Shown: one piece after another, positions 5,783 to 11,314 of the stretch
Layout of the letters: each line of letters begins with the position of its first letter
How positions within the stretch are numbered: position 1 is the stretch's first letter
Origin: Betaproteobacteria bacterium
Lineage (GTDB): Bacteria; Pseudomonadota; Gammaproteobacteria; Burkholderiales; SG8-41
DNA length: 11,314 nucleotides
Direction of reading: 5' to 3'
Assembly (NCBI GenBank): GCA_028292065.1
Contig: JAQGNC010000628.1
Coordinates: forward strand, 1 to 11,314
Notes under the pieces: model-generated
The model's input: only the letters and a program-made list of their open reading frames with translations
What the model was told of the DNA's origin: nothing
Databases searched by the model: none
Translations under genes and position numbers: made by a program

Positions 5783-7723
5783 TTAGGGGCTGAGGAAATT
5801 CGGAAGCGGCGTCGAGTATCCGCGCGCGCCGACCACCGGGATCTCGCGTAACTGATCGGTCGCCTTACCCGTGCCATCGTTGGTGACCGCGTTCTGGTCT
5901 CCGGGATGGCCGTTGGACACGAAGAGCTGCGGGTGATCGAACGGCGCGCGGTGCGAGCGCACACGCTCGTCGGTGAGTCCCCTGAGGAAAGCGACCAGCG
6001 CGTTCTTCTCGACGGTGGTCAAGCCGAGCCGCTGGACGTCGGGATCGAGATTGTCGATGTTGTTCTCGTGGAAGTCGCCGCCGCGGTTGTAGAACTCGAC
6101 CACCTGCAGCAGCGTGCGCTGACCGCCGTTGTGAAAGTAGGGGGCGGTGAGCTCGACGTTGCGCAATCCGGGCACCTTGAAAGCGCCGTCCGCCACCACG
6201 CGCTCGCCGGGCACGATCGCAGGACTGGGCATCGGATCGGTGAAGAGGCCGAGCACGGCGAGCCGGGAGTCCGATAGCGGGGTGCCGAACGGGTCGAACC
6301 CGCCCACGCCGGGATCCTGGCTCGTCGGTCTCACGCCGATGTTGTAGAAGCCGTTGTCGTAGGCCGCGATCCCGCCGTCGCCCATCGTCATGCGCTCGAT
6401 GCGCTGGTCTCTCACGTTCGCGACCGAGGCGTTGGTGAGCTCGGGTCCGCCGTGGCAATTCGCGCAGCGGCCCTTGTTCTGGAAGATCTGCAGCCCCAGT
6501 TGCTGCTCGGTGGTGAGCGCGGCGGTGTTGCCTTCCATGAATTTGTCGAACGGCGTGTCGTTGGCGACGAGCGTCGCCTCGTACATCTGGATCGCGATCC
6601 CCCAGAAGAGCGAAAAGTTGTACTCGAGCTGGGTGTACTCGTCGGTCTCCAACACCCGGTCAGGGCGGGCCCACGACAACGGATCGCCGTTCGCATCGAC
6701 CGTGACGATCAGCTTCGACTGCCACCACACCGGCTGGAACGCGGCCTGGACCATCGAGGTGTAGTCCGCTTTGATTCCGGGCTTCGGATAGTTGCTGAGC
6801 GGTCCCAGTACGCTGTCGTCGGGCGCCACGAGCTGAGTGTCGAGCGGGCGCAGATGCCCCATCTTCTTGCCGAGCTTGCGCCCGATCTTCTGGAAGATCC
6901 GGCCTTCGGCGGACATTTCGACCGGGCTGAGCGCCGGTCCCACCGCCTGCGAGGCGAGTGACGAGTTGTCCAGGCTCACCTGGACTTTTTGCAGGTTGTA
7001 CTGATCGGGGGCTTTCAGGATGTACGCCTCGGGATCTCTGGAGCCGAACGGGTTCACGCCGTTGAAATCGTTCTTCGCCCGTCCGTCCCAGAAGTTGCGG
7101 AAGTTGAACACCGCGTTGATGTTGCTCGGCGTATTCCGGCCCGCGACGCGGCGCACCGTCGTGCCTTGCACGTTCCACACCGCATCGTACTGCTGGGTCA
7201 CGAGGTCCTGCGGGCTGCCGCGGACCACGTCGATGAACGTCGACATGAATACCCCCTGGGAAGAGGCGATGTCGTTGCTGTCCGACTGCACAACCGACAG
7301 GCGGTCGTCAGGATCGGCCAGCCGATGGAACGGAAAATCGGTGGCTTTGAGCTGGTAGTTCGGCGTGCCGATCTCGAACGAGAAACCGCCGGCTGAGGAC
7401 CCGGGGTTCAACTGGTTCTTGGAGCGGCTGTCCGCGCCGGCATGGAAGTGACAACTGGCGCAGGCCTGCACGCCGTCGCTGCCGACCTGCATGTCCCAGA
7501 AAAGGGCTTTGCCGAGCGCGATCGCCGCAGCCTCGTTGCGCACGAAGTCGCGCAGGTTCGAGGGCTTGGGAACAGCGACGGTCTTGAGCGACCCCAGCGG
7601 TCGCACGGCATCCGGCGCGGCCTGTGCGCGCGCCTGTTCGCGCTGGCCCACGGCCACGACCGCGAATGCGGCCAACAGCGAAATCCCCCACACCACGCGC
7701 GCTTTCATCGTTTTTGCAGACAT
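5783..7723 (-). CDS. Long di-heme cytochrome c of the CCP/MauG superfamily (paralogue 2)
   Basis: This is a 646-residue paralogue of the protein encoded at 3639-5585. The two align from Met1 to the C-terminus without gaps, by eye about three quarters to four fifths identical; the other copy merely adds two C-terminal residues. The start at 7723 (MSAKTMKAR, hydrophobic segment about 10-25) is chosen because it matches the other copy's start; an in-frame TTG at 7762 falls in the terminator T-run. Haem motifs are C88-A-S-C91-H92 and C420-A-N-C423-H424; Trp212, Gln259, Glu269 and Tyr545 are all conserved. Differences cluster at about 483-510, at 108-127 and near the C-terminus; residue 186 is Gln here and His in the other copy. 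Its leader carries a strong intrinsic terminator that the other copy lacks. The electron donor and substrate are unknown. Confidence 0.93.
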   Translation of the reverse strand: MSAKTMKARVVWGISLLAAFAVVAVGQREQARAQAAPDAVRPLGSLKTVAVPKPSNLRDFVRNEAAAIALGKALFWDMQVGSDGVQACASCHFHAGADSRSKNQLNPGSSAGGFSFEIGTPNYQLKATDFPFHRLADPDDRLSVVQSDSNDIASSQGVFMSTFIDVVRGSPQDLVTQQYDAVWNVQGTTVRRVAGRNTPSNINAVFNFRNFWDGRAKNDFNGVNPFGSRDPEAYILKAPDQYNLQKVQVSLDNSSLASQAVGPALSPVEMSAEGRIFQKIGRKLGKKMGHLRPLDTQLVAPDDSVLGPLSNYPKPGIKADYTSMVQAAFQPVWWQSKLIVTVDANGDPLSWARPDRVLETDEYTQLEYNFSLFWGIAIQMYEATLVANDTPFDKFMEGNTAALTTEQQLGLQIFQNKGRCANCHGGPELTNASVANVRDQRIERMTMGDGGIAAYDNGFYNIGVRPTSQDPGVGGFDPFGTPLSDSRLAVLGLFTDPMPSPAIVPGERVVADGAFKVPGLRNVELTAPYFHNGGQRTLLQVVEFYNRGGDFHENNIDNLDPDVQRLGLTTVEKNALVAFLRGLTDERVRSHRAPFDHPQLFVSNGHPGDQNAVTNDGTGKATDQLREIPVVGARGYSTPLPNFLSP

Positions 7724-7760
7724 GCCGAGCCCCGGAATTGAAGTTGCGCTTCGCGTAACC

Positions 7761-7796
7761 AAAAAAAGGCGGGCCGCCCTGTCGGACGGCCCGCCT
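7761..7796 (-). terminator. Strong intrinsic terminator inside the leader of cytochrome paralogue 2
   Basis: Arms 7767-7776 and 7787-7796 are perfectly complementary over 10 bp (AGGCGGGCCG / CGGCCCGCCT) around a 10-nt loop. On the minus strand the stem is followed at once by seven T (7767-7761). On the plus strand there is no T-run, so it works only for leftward transcription. It lies 37 nt before the ATG at 7723 and about 195 nt beyond the upstream hydrolase stop (7989). It could therefore end the hydrolase transcript, or act as an attenuator for the cytochrome gene. Too little space remains for a promoter between it and the ATG. Confidence 0.88.
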
Positions 7797-7810
7797 CGAA
7801 CTGTGTAACT

Positions 7811-7871
7811 CGAACGAAGGGCGCGAAATTTACTCGCGCACCCTGCAACTGAAAACTATGCGTACGGATAA
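7811..7871 (-). promoter_or_regulatory. Leader block of paralogue 2, shared with paralogue 1
   Basis: This is the counterpart of 5670-5730, ending 87 nt before the ATG at 7723. On the minus strand GGG (7843-7841) plus CGCGA (7838-7834) can pair with TCGCG (7826-7822) plus CCC (7821-7819), with a 2-nt bulge on one side and a 7-nt loop. The same hairpin position is kept in the other copy although the bases differ, which hints at selection on structure. The intrinsic terminator follows 15 nt downstream. Confidence 0.55.
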
Positions 7872-7878
7872 CTATCCG
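7865..7878. promoter_or_regulatory. 14-bp palindrome, operator candidate
   Basis: CGGATA-AC-TATCCG is a perfect 6-bp inverted repeat with a 2-nt spacer. If the promoter pair at 7881-7909 is real, this palindrome covers the predicted leftward start site (near 7873), a common repressor position. Only the left arm (CGGATA) is kept upstream of paralogue 1. No regulator gene is in the window to match it. Confidence 0.4.
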
Positions 7879-7880
7879 CA

Positions 7881-7909
7881 GGTATAGGTCGGCGAATCGG
7901 CGGGTTTAA
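7881..7909 (-). promoter_or_regulatory. Promoter candidate for cytochrome paralogue 2
   Basis: On the minus strand TTAAAC (7909-7904) and TATACC (7886-7881) are spaced by exactly 17 nt, matching 3/6 and 4/6 of the sigma-70 consensus. The predicted start near 7873 would place the palindrome, the conserved hairpin block and the terminator in or at a leader of about 150 nt. The matches are modest and the call rests partly on position. Confidence 0.35.
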
Positions 7910-7932
7910 GGGGCGCGTGCAGCGGTCGCACG

Positions 7933-7948
7933 CACGCACGCGTGCGTG
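7933..7948. repeat. 16-bp perfect palindrome downstream of the hydrolase gene
   Basis: CACGCACGCGTGCGTG is its own reverse complement, in an alternating CG/CA-rich stretch with direct GTCGCAC copies on both sides (7926-7932 and 7951-7957). It lies about 40 nt past the hydrolase stop on the minus strand. It can form a GC-rich hairpin but lacks a T-run. It may protect the 3' end of the transcript or bind a protein. Confidence 0.45.
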
Positions 7949-7988
7949 GTGTCGCACGAATGCAGTCGTTTCGAATGCGGTGAATTCG

Positions 7989-9188
7989 TCAGGCGGTCAG
8001 TTGCTCGCGCAGCCATTTCCACGCGGCCGGTCCCCACTCGCGTTCGTTCTTCGCGGCGATGTGGCCATCATCGGGATAGACGCGTGCGACCCGGCCGGTG
8101 GCGGGGCCGCTTTCCAGCAGCAGATAGAGATTGCCGATCGGGGTCAGGTGGTCCTGTTTGCCGTTGATCAGCAGCATCGGCATCGTCAGGTTCTGGAGGA
8201 GATCGTTGTCCTTGAGCGACCAGCGCAGGAACTCCTTGCGTTGGTCTTCTTCGGTCAGCGGTTTGCGCGCGGGGCGCGTGGCGCGTGGGCCGAACCAGAA
8301 CTTGCCGCGCTCGTCGACGTGCTTGCGCCAGTCGGCGCGCTCTTCCGCAGTGCCCCAGTAGCCGACGCCGCCGGGCGCGATCGAGATCAGCGCCTTGATG
8401 CGCGGGTCGGTCGCGGCGAGACGCATCACCCACAGGCCGCCGCGGCTCACCCCGAAAGCGCCGAGCCGATCGCCGTCGATTTCAGGTCGCTTCGCCAGCT
8501 CGTCGAGCGCCGACTGCCACGCAACCACGGACTCGGGCGCGTGCGGGAATGTGGTCTGGCCGGTGCCGGGCGCGTCGACCACGAGCGCGGCGAGACCTTC
8601 CTTCAGCGCGCCTTCGGCGTACTTCTCGCGGTCTTCCTTGTACATGTCGCCGCCGCACATCACGAGCACCGCGGGAACGCGGTTGCTCGCGGACGCGCCT
8701 TTCGGCAAACGCAGGTAACCGGTGGCTTCGTGCTCGCCTCGCGCGATGCGAAGCGGCTCGGGCGGGTTCTCGAGGAACTGCGCGGCGCGATGGAAGCAGC
8801 GCAGGTAATCGTCATACGCCTGCGCTTTCAGCGGTCCCATTTCAGGCGGGCAGATCGGCGAACCCGAGCGATACGGCGCGGGAAAGCGCGCGAGGCTGTA
8901 ATACGTCTTCGCTTCGAGGAAAGCGCGGCGCGCGCCAGGTTTGTCGTCGCGCGCGAGCGCGGCGTCGGCTTCTTTCTCGAAGCGCTGCGCGACCGCGCTC
9001 CACGCCGGCACCCACATCTCGTCTTCGGTGCCTTCGAGCTTCTTCACCGTATCGAGCAGCGGCTGGAGATCGTCGAGCAGGTTGAACCAGCGGCGATAGA
9101 AGCCGCCGGTCGCGACGACGAATGGATCCTCATCCGGACGTACCGGAAGGCTTGCGAGGATTGCTGCTTTGTCTTGTTGTGCTGCCAT
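7989..9188 (-). CDS. FrsA-like / DHPON-hydrolase-like alpha/beta hydrolase
   Basis: This is a 399-residue cytosolic alpha/beta hydrolase. An N-terminal helical region (about 1-150, with the AKTYYSLARFPAPY and AYDDYLRCFHRAAQFL segments) precedes the hydrolase core. The same arrangement is seen in the FrsA-like esterases and in 2,6-dihydropseudooxynicotine hydrolase, which cleaves a C-C bond. The core shows GYLRLP (157-162), VMCGGDMYKED (176-186, oxyanion region), VDAPGTGQT (204-212), the nucleophile elbow GVSRGG with Ser248, the acid Asp346 in NGKQDHLTP and His376 in DDGHIAA. The start is the ATG at 9188 because GGGGGAG sits 4 nt upstream; the frame opens 36 nt earlier, but that start would run through the dyad at 9205-9227. 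It lies 183 nt downstream of the efflux channel gene, likely as a separate unit. No signal peptide is seen. The substrate is unknown. Confidence 0.87.
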   Translation of the reverse strand: MAAQQDKAAILASLPVRPDEDPFVVATGGFYRRWFNLLDDLQPLLDTVKKLEGTEDEMWVPAWSAVAQRFEKEADAALARDDKPGARRAFLEAKTYYSLARFPAPYRSGSPICPPEMGPLKAQAYDDYLRCFHRAAQFLENPPEPLRIARGEHEATGYLRLPKGASASNRVPAVLVMCGGDMYKEDREKYAEGALKEGLAALVVDAPGTGQTTFPHAPESVVAWQSALDELAKRPEIDGDRLGAFGVSRGGLWVMRLAATDPRIKALISIAPGGVGYWGTAEERADWRKHVDERGKFWFGPRATRPARKPLTEEDQRKEFLRWSLKDNDLLQNLTMPMLLINGKQDHLTPIGNLYLLLESGPATGRVARVYPDDGHIAAKNEREWGPAAWKWLREQLTA

Positions 9189-9204
9189 GACTCCCCCTTT
9201 CGAA

Positions 9205-9227
9205 TATGTGCCGTTTATCGACACATA
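9205..9227. promoter_or_regulatory. 23-bp dyad upstream of the hydrolase, operator candidate
   Basis: TATGTG (9205-9210) and CACATA (9222-9227) are inverted copies with an 11-nt centre; two further inner pairs match after one mismatch, giving 8 of 9 complementary positions per arm. The dyad ends 17 nt before the hydrolase ATG. It is the most AT-rich stretch of the surroundings, where a promoter would lie. Its size fits a dimeric repressor site, but no regulator gene is seen nearby. Confidence 0.45.
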
Positions 9228-9248
9228 GTAGCAGGGCGCCGGGCGGCT

Positions 9249-9266
9249 GCAGGCGAGGGCGCCTGC
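9249..9266. repeat. 7-bp hairpin (REP-like) in the gap before the hydrolase
   Basis: GCAGGCG (9249-9255) and CGCCTGC (9260-9266) pair around a 4-nt AGGG loop. It is one of several inverted repeats in the 183-nt gap 9189-9371 and may be a relic of a dispersed repeat. There is no T-run, so it is not called a terminator. Confidence 0.35.
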
Positions 9267-9310
9267 GCTACGACAACGTGATCGGCAGATAGCCGAAGGG
9301 AGGGAGGTTA

Positions 9311-9337
9311 CGGAGGGAAACTTTTGGTTTCCCTCTG
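9311..9337. repeat. Hairpin after the efflux channel gene
   Basis: GAGGGAAAC (9313-9321) and GTTTCCCTC (9327-9335) are perfectly complementary with a 5-nt TTTTG loop; a G-T and a C-G pair extend the stem. It lies about 35 nt past the stop of the OprM-like gene on the minus strand. It could mark the 3' end of the efflux transcript, though neither flank is T-rich. Confidence 0.45.
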
Positions 9338-9363
9338 CTGGTTTACCGCCCTGGGCGGGGACC

Positions 9364-9385
9364 GGACGCCGTCAGTAAGGCGTCC
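9364..9385 (-). repeat. Inverted repeat spanning the stop codon of the OprM-like gene
   Basis: GGACGCC (9364-9370) and GGCGTCC (9379-9385) pair over 7 bp around an 8-nt loop that holds the TGA stop (9372-9374). Together with a CCGCC/GGCGG repeat at 9346-9358 and the hairpin at 9311-9337 it gives three stacked stems at the 3' end of the efflux transcript. Confidence 0.4.
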
Positions 9386-10832
9386 ATCCCCCGCCGAGCG
9401 AGTTCATCAGGTCTACCGTGAAGTTCAGGTAGAGCTGACGGTTGCGCGCGAGGGCGAGCTGCGCGTCGTTGAGCGTGCGCTGCGCGTCGAGCACTTCGAG
9501 ATACGCGGAGTAGCCCGAGCGGTAGCGCAGGTTCGCAAGCCGCAGGGTGTTGGAAGCCTGTTCGACGCGGTCGCGCAGATCGCGCTCGGTGTCCGCGGCG
9601 AGGCTCACGTTCGAAAGCGCATCGGAGACTTCGCGAAACGCCGTCTGCGCGGTCCTCTCGTAAGTCGCGGCGGCCTGGTTCGCCCGCGCTTCGGCCTGCT
9701 GGGTGCGCGCGGCGTAGCGGCCCCAGTCGAGGATCGGGCCGACCACGCCCAGGCCGATCGACCAGATACCGGCGCCGCTGGAAAACATGCTTGAGAGCTC
9801 GCGGCTTTGCGCGCCGAGCGCGGCGGTCAGACTGAGGGTCGGGAACTGGGCCGCGCGTGCGACGCCGATCAGCGCATTGGCCGAGACCAGGGTCGCTTCG
9901 GCTTCGCGCACGTCGGGCCTGCGCTCGAGCAGCGTCGAAGGCAAGCCCGCGGGAGGGAGCGGCGGCACCGGCAGCTTCCACACGTCGCCTTCGGGCACCT
10001 GCACGTCGAGTACGCCGCTCAGCAGGCCCAGCTGGTGAACTGCGACAGCGCGAAGGCGGCGCAGCTCCTTGATCTGCGCCGCGATCTGCGAGCGATTGGC
10101 TTCGGCCTGGTTGACGTCGAGGTCCGAAGTGACGCCGGCGTCGGCGCGTTTGCGTGCGATGTCGACCGAGTCTTCGGCGGCGGCAAGGCTCTCGCGCGAG
10201 ACCACGATCTGCGCGTCGAGGCCGCGCACCGTGAAATACGACTGCGAGATGCCCGCGACGAGCGTGAGCGCGACGACGTCGCGGCCGTAGCGGGTGCTCA
10301 GAAACTGCGCGCCGGCCGATTCGCGTCCGCGGCGCAGGCGGCCCCAGAAGTCGAGCTCGAACGAGGTGTTGGCTGACAGCGCGAAGTTGTTGCGGATCGC
10401 CAGCGCGCCGGGCGGCAGGACTCCGGTGCTGGTGCTCGATCGCGCGCGTCCGGCTGCGCCGTTCGCATCGACCTCGGGCAGGAACGCCGCGTTCGCTTCG
10501 CGCACCACGGCTTCGGCTTCGGCCATGCGGGCGAGCGCCAGCTTGAGGTCGGCGTTCTTCTGAAGACCGCTCGCGACGAAGTCGTCGAGCAGCGGGTCCT
10601 TGTAGAGCCGCCACCAGTCGGCGGGGACGGTGAGGGTGCCTTCGGTGCTCGCCTCGGGGTACGCGGCGGGCACGTTGACGGCGGGGCGCTTGTAGTTCGG
10701 GCCCAGGAGCATGCAGCCGGACATGGCTGTGGCGCAGAGCATTGCGAACAGCGCTGCTTTCAAGCTTCCCCTCACCCCGACCCTCTCCCCGCTACCGCGG
10801 GGCGAGGGAGAAAATCGCTGCGTGGCGCTCAT
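9372..10832 (-). CDS. OprM/NodT-family outer-membrane efflux channel lipoprotein
   Basis: This 486-residue outer-membrane channel forms the exit duct of a tripartite RND efflux pump. A lipoprotein signal (LKAALFAMLCATAMSGC) has its acylated Cys at residue 40, followed by MLLGPNYKRP, the usual start of mature NodT-family proteins. Two outer-membrane-efflux repeats follow (about 85-275 and 300-480), with FELDFWGRLRRGRES, GLLSGV, LLERRPDVREAEA and GLGVVGPILDWGR as landmarks. The chain ends in LNFTVDLMNSLGGGW. The ATG at 10832 overlaps the permease stop as ATGA, implying translational coupling. Residues about 7-21 come from a palindromic repeat, making the pre-signal stretch unusually long (about 23 residues). 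A GTG (10775) and a TTG (10763) after a purine-rich GGGGAGAGGG stretch are alternative starts giving a normal signal peptide. Confidence 0.93.
   Translation of the reverse strand: MSATQRFSPSPRGSGERVGVRGSLKAALFAMLCATAMSGCMLLGPNYKRPAVNVPAAYPEASTEGTLTVPADWWRLYKDPLLDDFVASGLQKNADLKLALARMAEAEAVVREANAAFLPEVDANGAAGRARSSTSTGVLPPGALAIRNNFALSANTSFELDFWGRLRRGRESAGAQFLSTRYGRDVVALTLVAGISQSYFTVRGLDAQIVVSRESLAAAEDSVDIARKRADAGVTSDLDVNQAEANRSQIAAQIKELRRLRAVAVHQLGLLSGVLDVQVPEGDVWKLPVPPLPPAGLPSTLLERRPDVREAEATLVSANALIGVARAAQFPTLSLTAALGAQSRELSSMFSSGAGIWSIGLGVVGPILDWGRYAARTQQAEARANQAAATYERTAQTAFREVSDALSNVSLAADTERDLRDRVEQASNTLRLANLRYRSGYSAYLEVLDAQRTLNDAQLALARNRQLYLNFTVDLMNSLGGGWTPY
10771..10813. repeat. Palindromic interspersed-repeat-like element inside the OprM-like gene start
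   Basis: CCCTCTCCCCGC (10781-10792) and GCGGGGCGAGGG (10797-10808) pair over 12 positions with one mismatch around a TACC loop, flanked by CTCACCCCGA on one side and GAGAAAA on the other. This CTCACCCC-ACCCTCTCCCC...GAGAGGG-type layout is familiar as a dispersed intergenic repeat of many proteobacterial genomes, and its translation (SPSPRGSGERVGVRG) is a recognisable repeat-derived peptide. Here it lies within codons 7-21 of the lipoprotein gene. Confidence 0.75.
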
Positions 10833-11314
10833 GGCGTCTCCCTCGCCACTTCGATCGCAGGTTCGGGCTCGGTCTTCTCGCCCATCTTCTGGCGCCGCGC
10901 GAGCAGCACGAAGAACAGGGGCACGAACACCGTCGCGATGAATGTCGCCGCGAGCATGCCGCCGACCACGCCGGTTCCCATCGAGCGTCGGGCGCCTGCG
11001 CCCGCGCCCGAAGCGACCGCGAGCGGCAGCACGCCGAGGACGAAAGCGAGCGACGTCATCACGATCGGGCGGAAACGCAGTCTTGCCGCCTGCAGCGCGG
11101 CGTCGATCGGCGTCATCCCTGCCAGCAGACCCTGCTGCGCGAACTCCACGATCAGAATCGCATTCTTCGCCGCAAGACCGATCAGCACGACGAGGCCGAT
11201 CTGGAAATAAATGTCGTTTTCCATTCCACGAATCCATACGAGGAGAAGTGCGCCCGCAACTGCAAAAGGCACCGCGAGCACGACTGCACCCGGCAGACGC
11301 CAGCGCTCGTAGAG
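10829..11314 (-). CDS. RND (HAE1-type) efflux permease, C-terminal part (5' end outside window)
   Basis: These are the last 161 residues of an AcrB/MexB-like inner-membrane proton/drug antiporter; the frame is open to the window edge. The start LYERWRLPGAVVLAVPF matches the typical approach to transmembrane helix 9. Next come the RGMENDIYFQIGLVVLIGL segment and AAKNAILIVEFA, a hallmark of hydrophobe/amphiphile efflux pumps. RLRFRPIVMTSLAFVLGVLPLA and GTGVVGGMLAATFIATVFVPLFFVLL make up the last helices. The C-terminal tail (KMGEKTEPEPAIEVARETP) is cytoplasmic. The stop overlaps the start of the channel gene by 4 nt. The membrane-fusion protein and the rest of the permease should lie beyond the right edge. 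About 1,045-1,060 residues are usual, so most of the gene is missing. Confidence 0.95.
   Translation of the reverse strand, partial: LYERWRLPGAVVLAVPFAVAGALLLVWIRGMENDIYFQIGLVVLIGLAAKNAILIVEFAQQGLLAGMTPIDAALQAARLRFRPIVMTSLAFVLGVLPLAVASGAGAGARRSMGTGVVGGMLAATFIATVFVPLFFVLLARRQKMGEKTEPEPAIEVARETP

Noticed and set aside
3639..7723. Identification of the di-heme proteins as RoxA-type rubber oxygenases
   Set aside because: The overall size is similar, but RoxA has its haem motifs about 200 residues apart and placed later in the chain; here they are at residues 88 and 420. Not supported from sequence alone.
7724..7762. TTG start at 7762 for cytochrome paralogue 2
   Set aside because: It lies in the T-run of the intrinsic terminator, and the paralogue aligns from the ATG at 7723.
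7917..9281. 454-codon plus-strand frame opposite the FrsA-like hydrolase
   Set aside because: Biased composition without recognisable domain; the opposite strand has intact catalytic motifs and a strong ribosome-binding site.
9372..11237. Extended start of the OprM-like frame at 11237
   Set aside because: The extra N-terminal part is an out-of-frame reading of the RND permease gene; the lipoprotein start overlaps the permease stop at 10832.
1..11314. CRISPR arrays, tRNA or rRNA genes, insertion sequences, phage or defence genes
   Set aside because: No spaced repeat arrays, cloverleaf-like sequences, transposase or integrase motifs or known defence domains were seen on either strand.

Overview
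The window is GC-rich (roughly two thirds G+C by eye) with tightly packed genes. It most resembles a betaproteobacterium of the Burkholderiales type. Two Bug/TctC-type solute receptors in 2.2 kb, a single-domain response regulator, an RND efflux pump with its outer-membrane channel, and long spurious antisense ORFs all fit that picture. The assignment is inference from gene content; there is no rRNA, tRNA, CRISPR array, transposase or integrase here.

Left part (1-3548, plus strand). The 3' end of one Bug/TctC receptor gene is followed by a lone CheY-like response regulator. Then comes a compact probable operon: a second, complete Bug/TctC receptor, an alpha/beta hydrolase of the 3-oxoadipate enol-lactonase type, and a small four-helix membrane protein (DUF4383-like). 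Gaps are 28 and 44 nt. A promoter-like pair and a hairpin that reaches the start codon precede the operon. The context suggests uptake and ester/lactone cleavage of an organic acid, but no TctA/TctB membrane components are present.

Middle part (3639-7909, minus strand). Two tandem paralogous di-heme cytochromes c of the CCP/MauG superfamily (648 and 646 residues, alignable end to end without gaps) form the most interesting region. They are about twice the size of classical bacterial cytochrome c peroxidases. They keep the bridging Trp, the catalytic Gln/Glu pair and both CxxCH motifs, but have Tyr where the classical peroxidase has its Met haem ligand, as in MauG. Both genes are preceded at nearly the same distance (84 and 87 nt) by a related 61-nt block that can fold into a hairpin. 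Only the upstream copy (5783-7723) has in addition a strong intrinsic terminator inside its leader, with a promoter-like pair and a 14-bp palindrome further upstream. This suggests attenuation or differential control of the two copies.

Right part (7989-11314, minus strand). The 3' end of an RND (HAE1-type) efflux permease overlaps an OprM/NodT-type outer-membrane lipoprotein gene by 4 nt (ATGA). The first codons of that lipoprotein gene are made of a palindromic interspersed-repeat-like sequence. Downstream is a FrsA-like/DHPON-hydrolase-like alpha/beta hydrolase with an excellent ribosome-binding site and a 23-bp dyad just upstream of its start. The gap between the two genes holds several hairpins.
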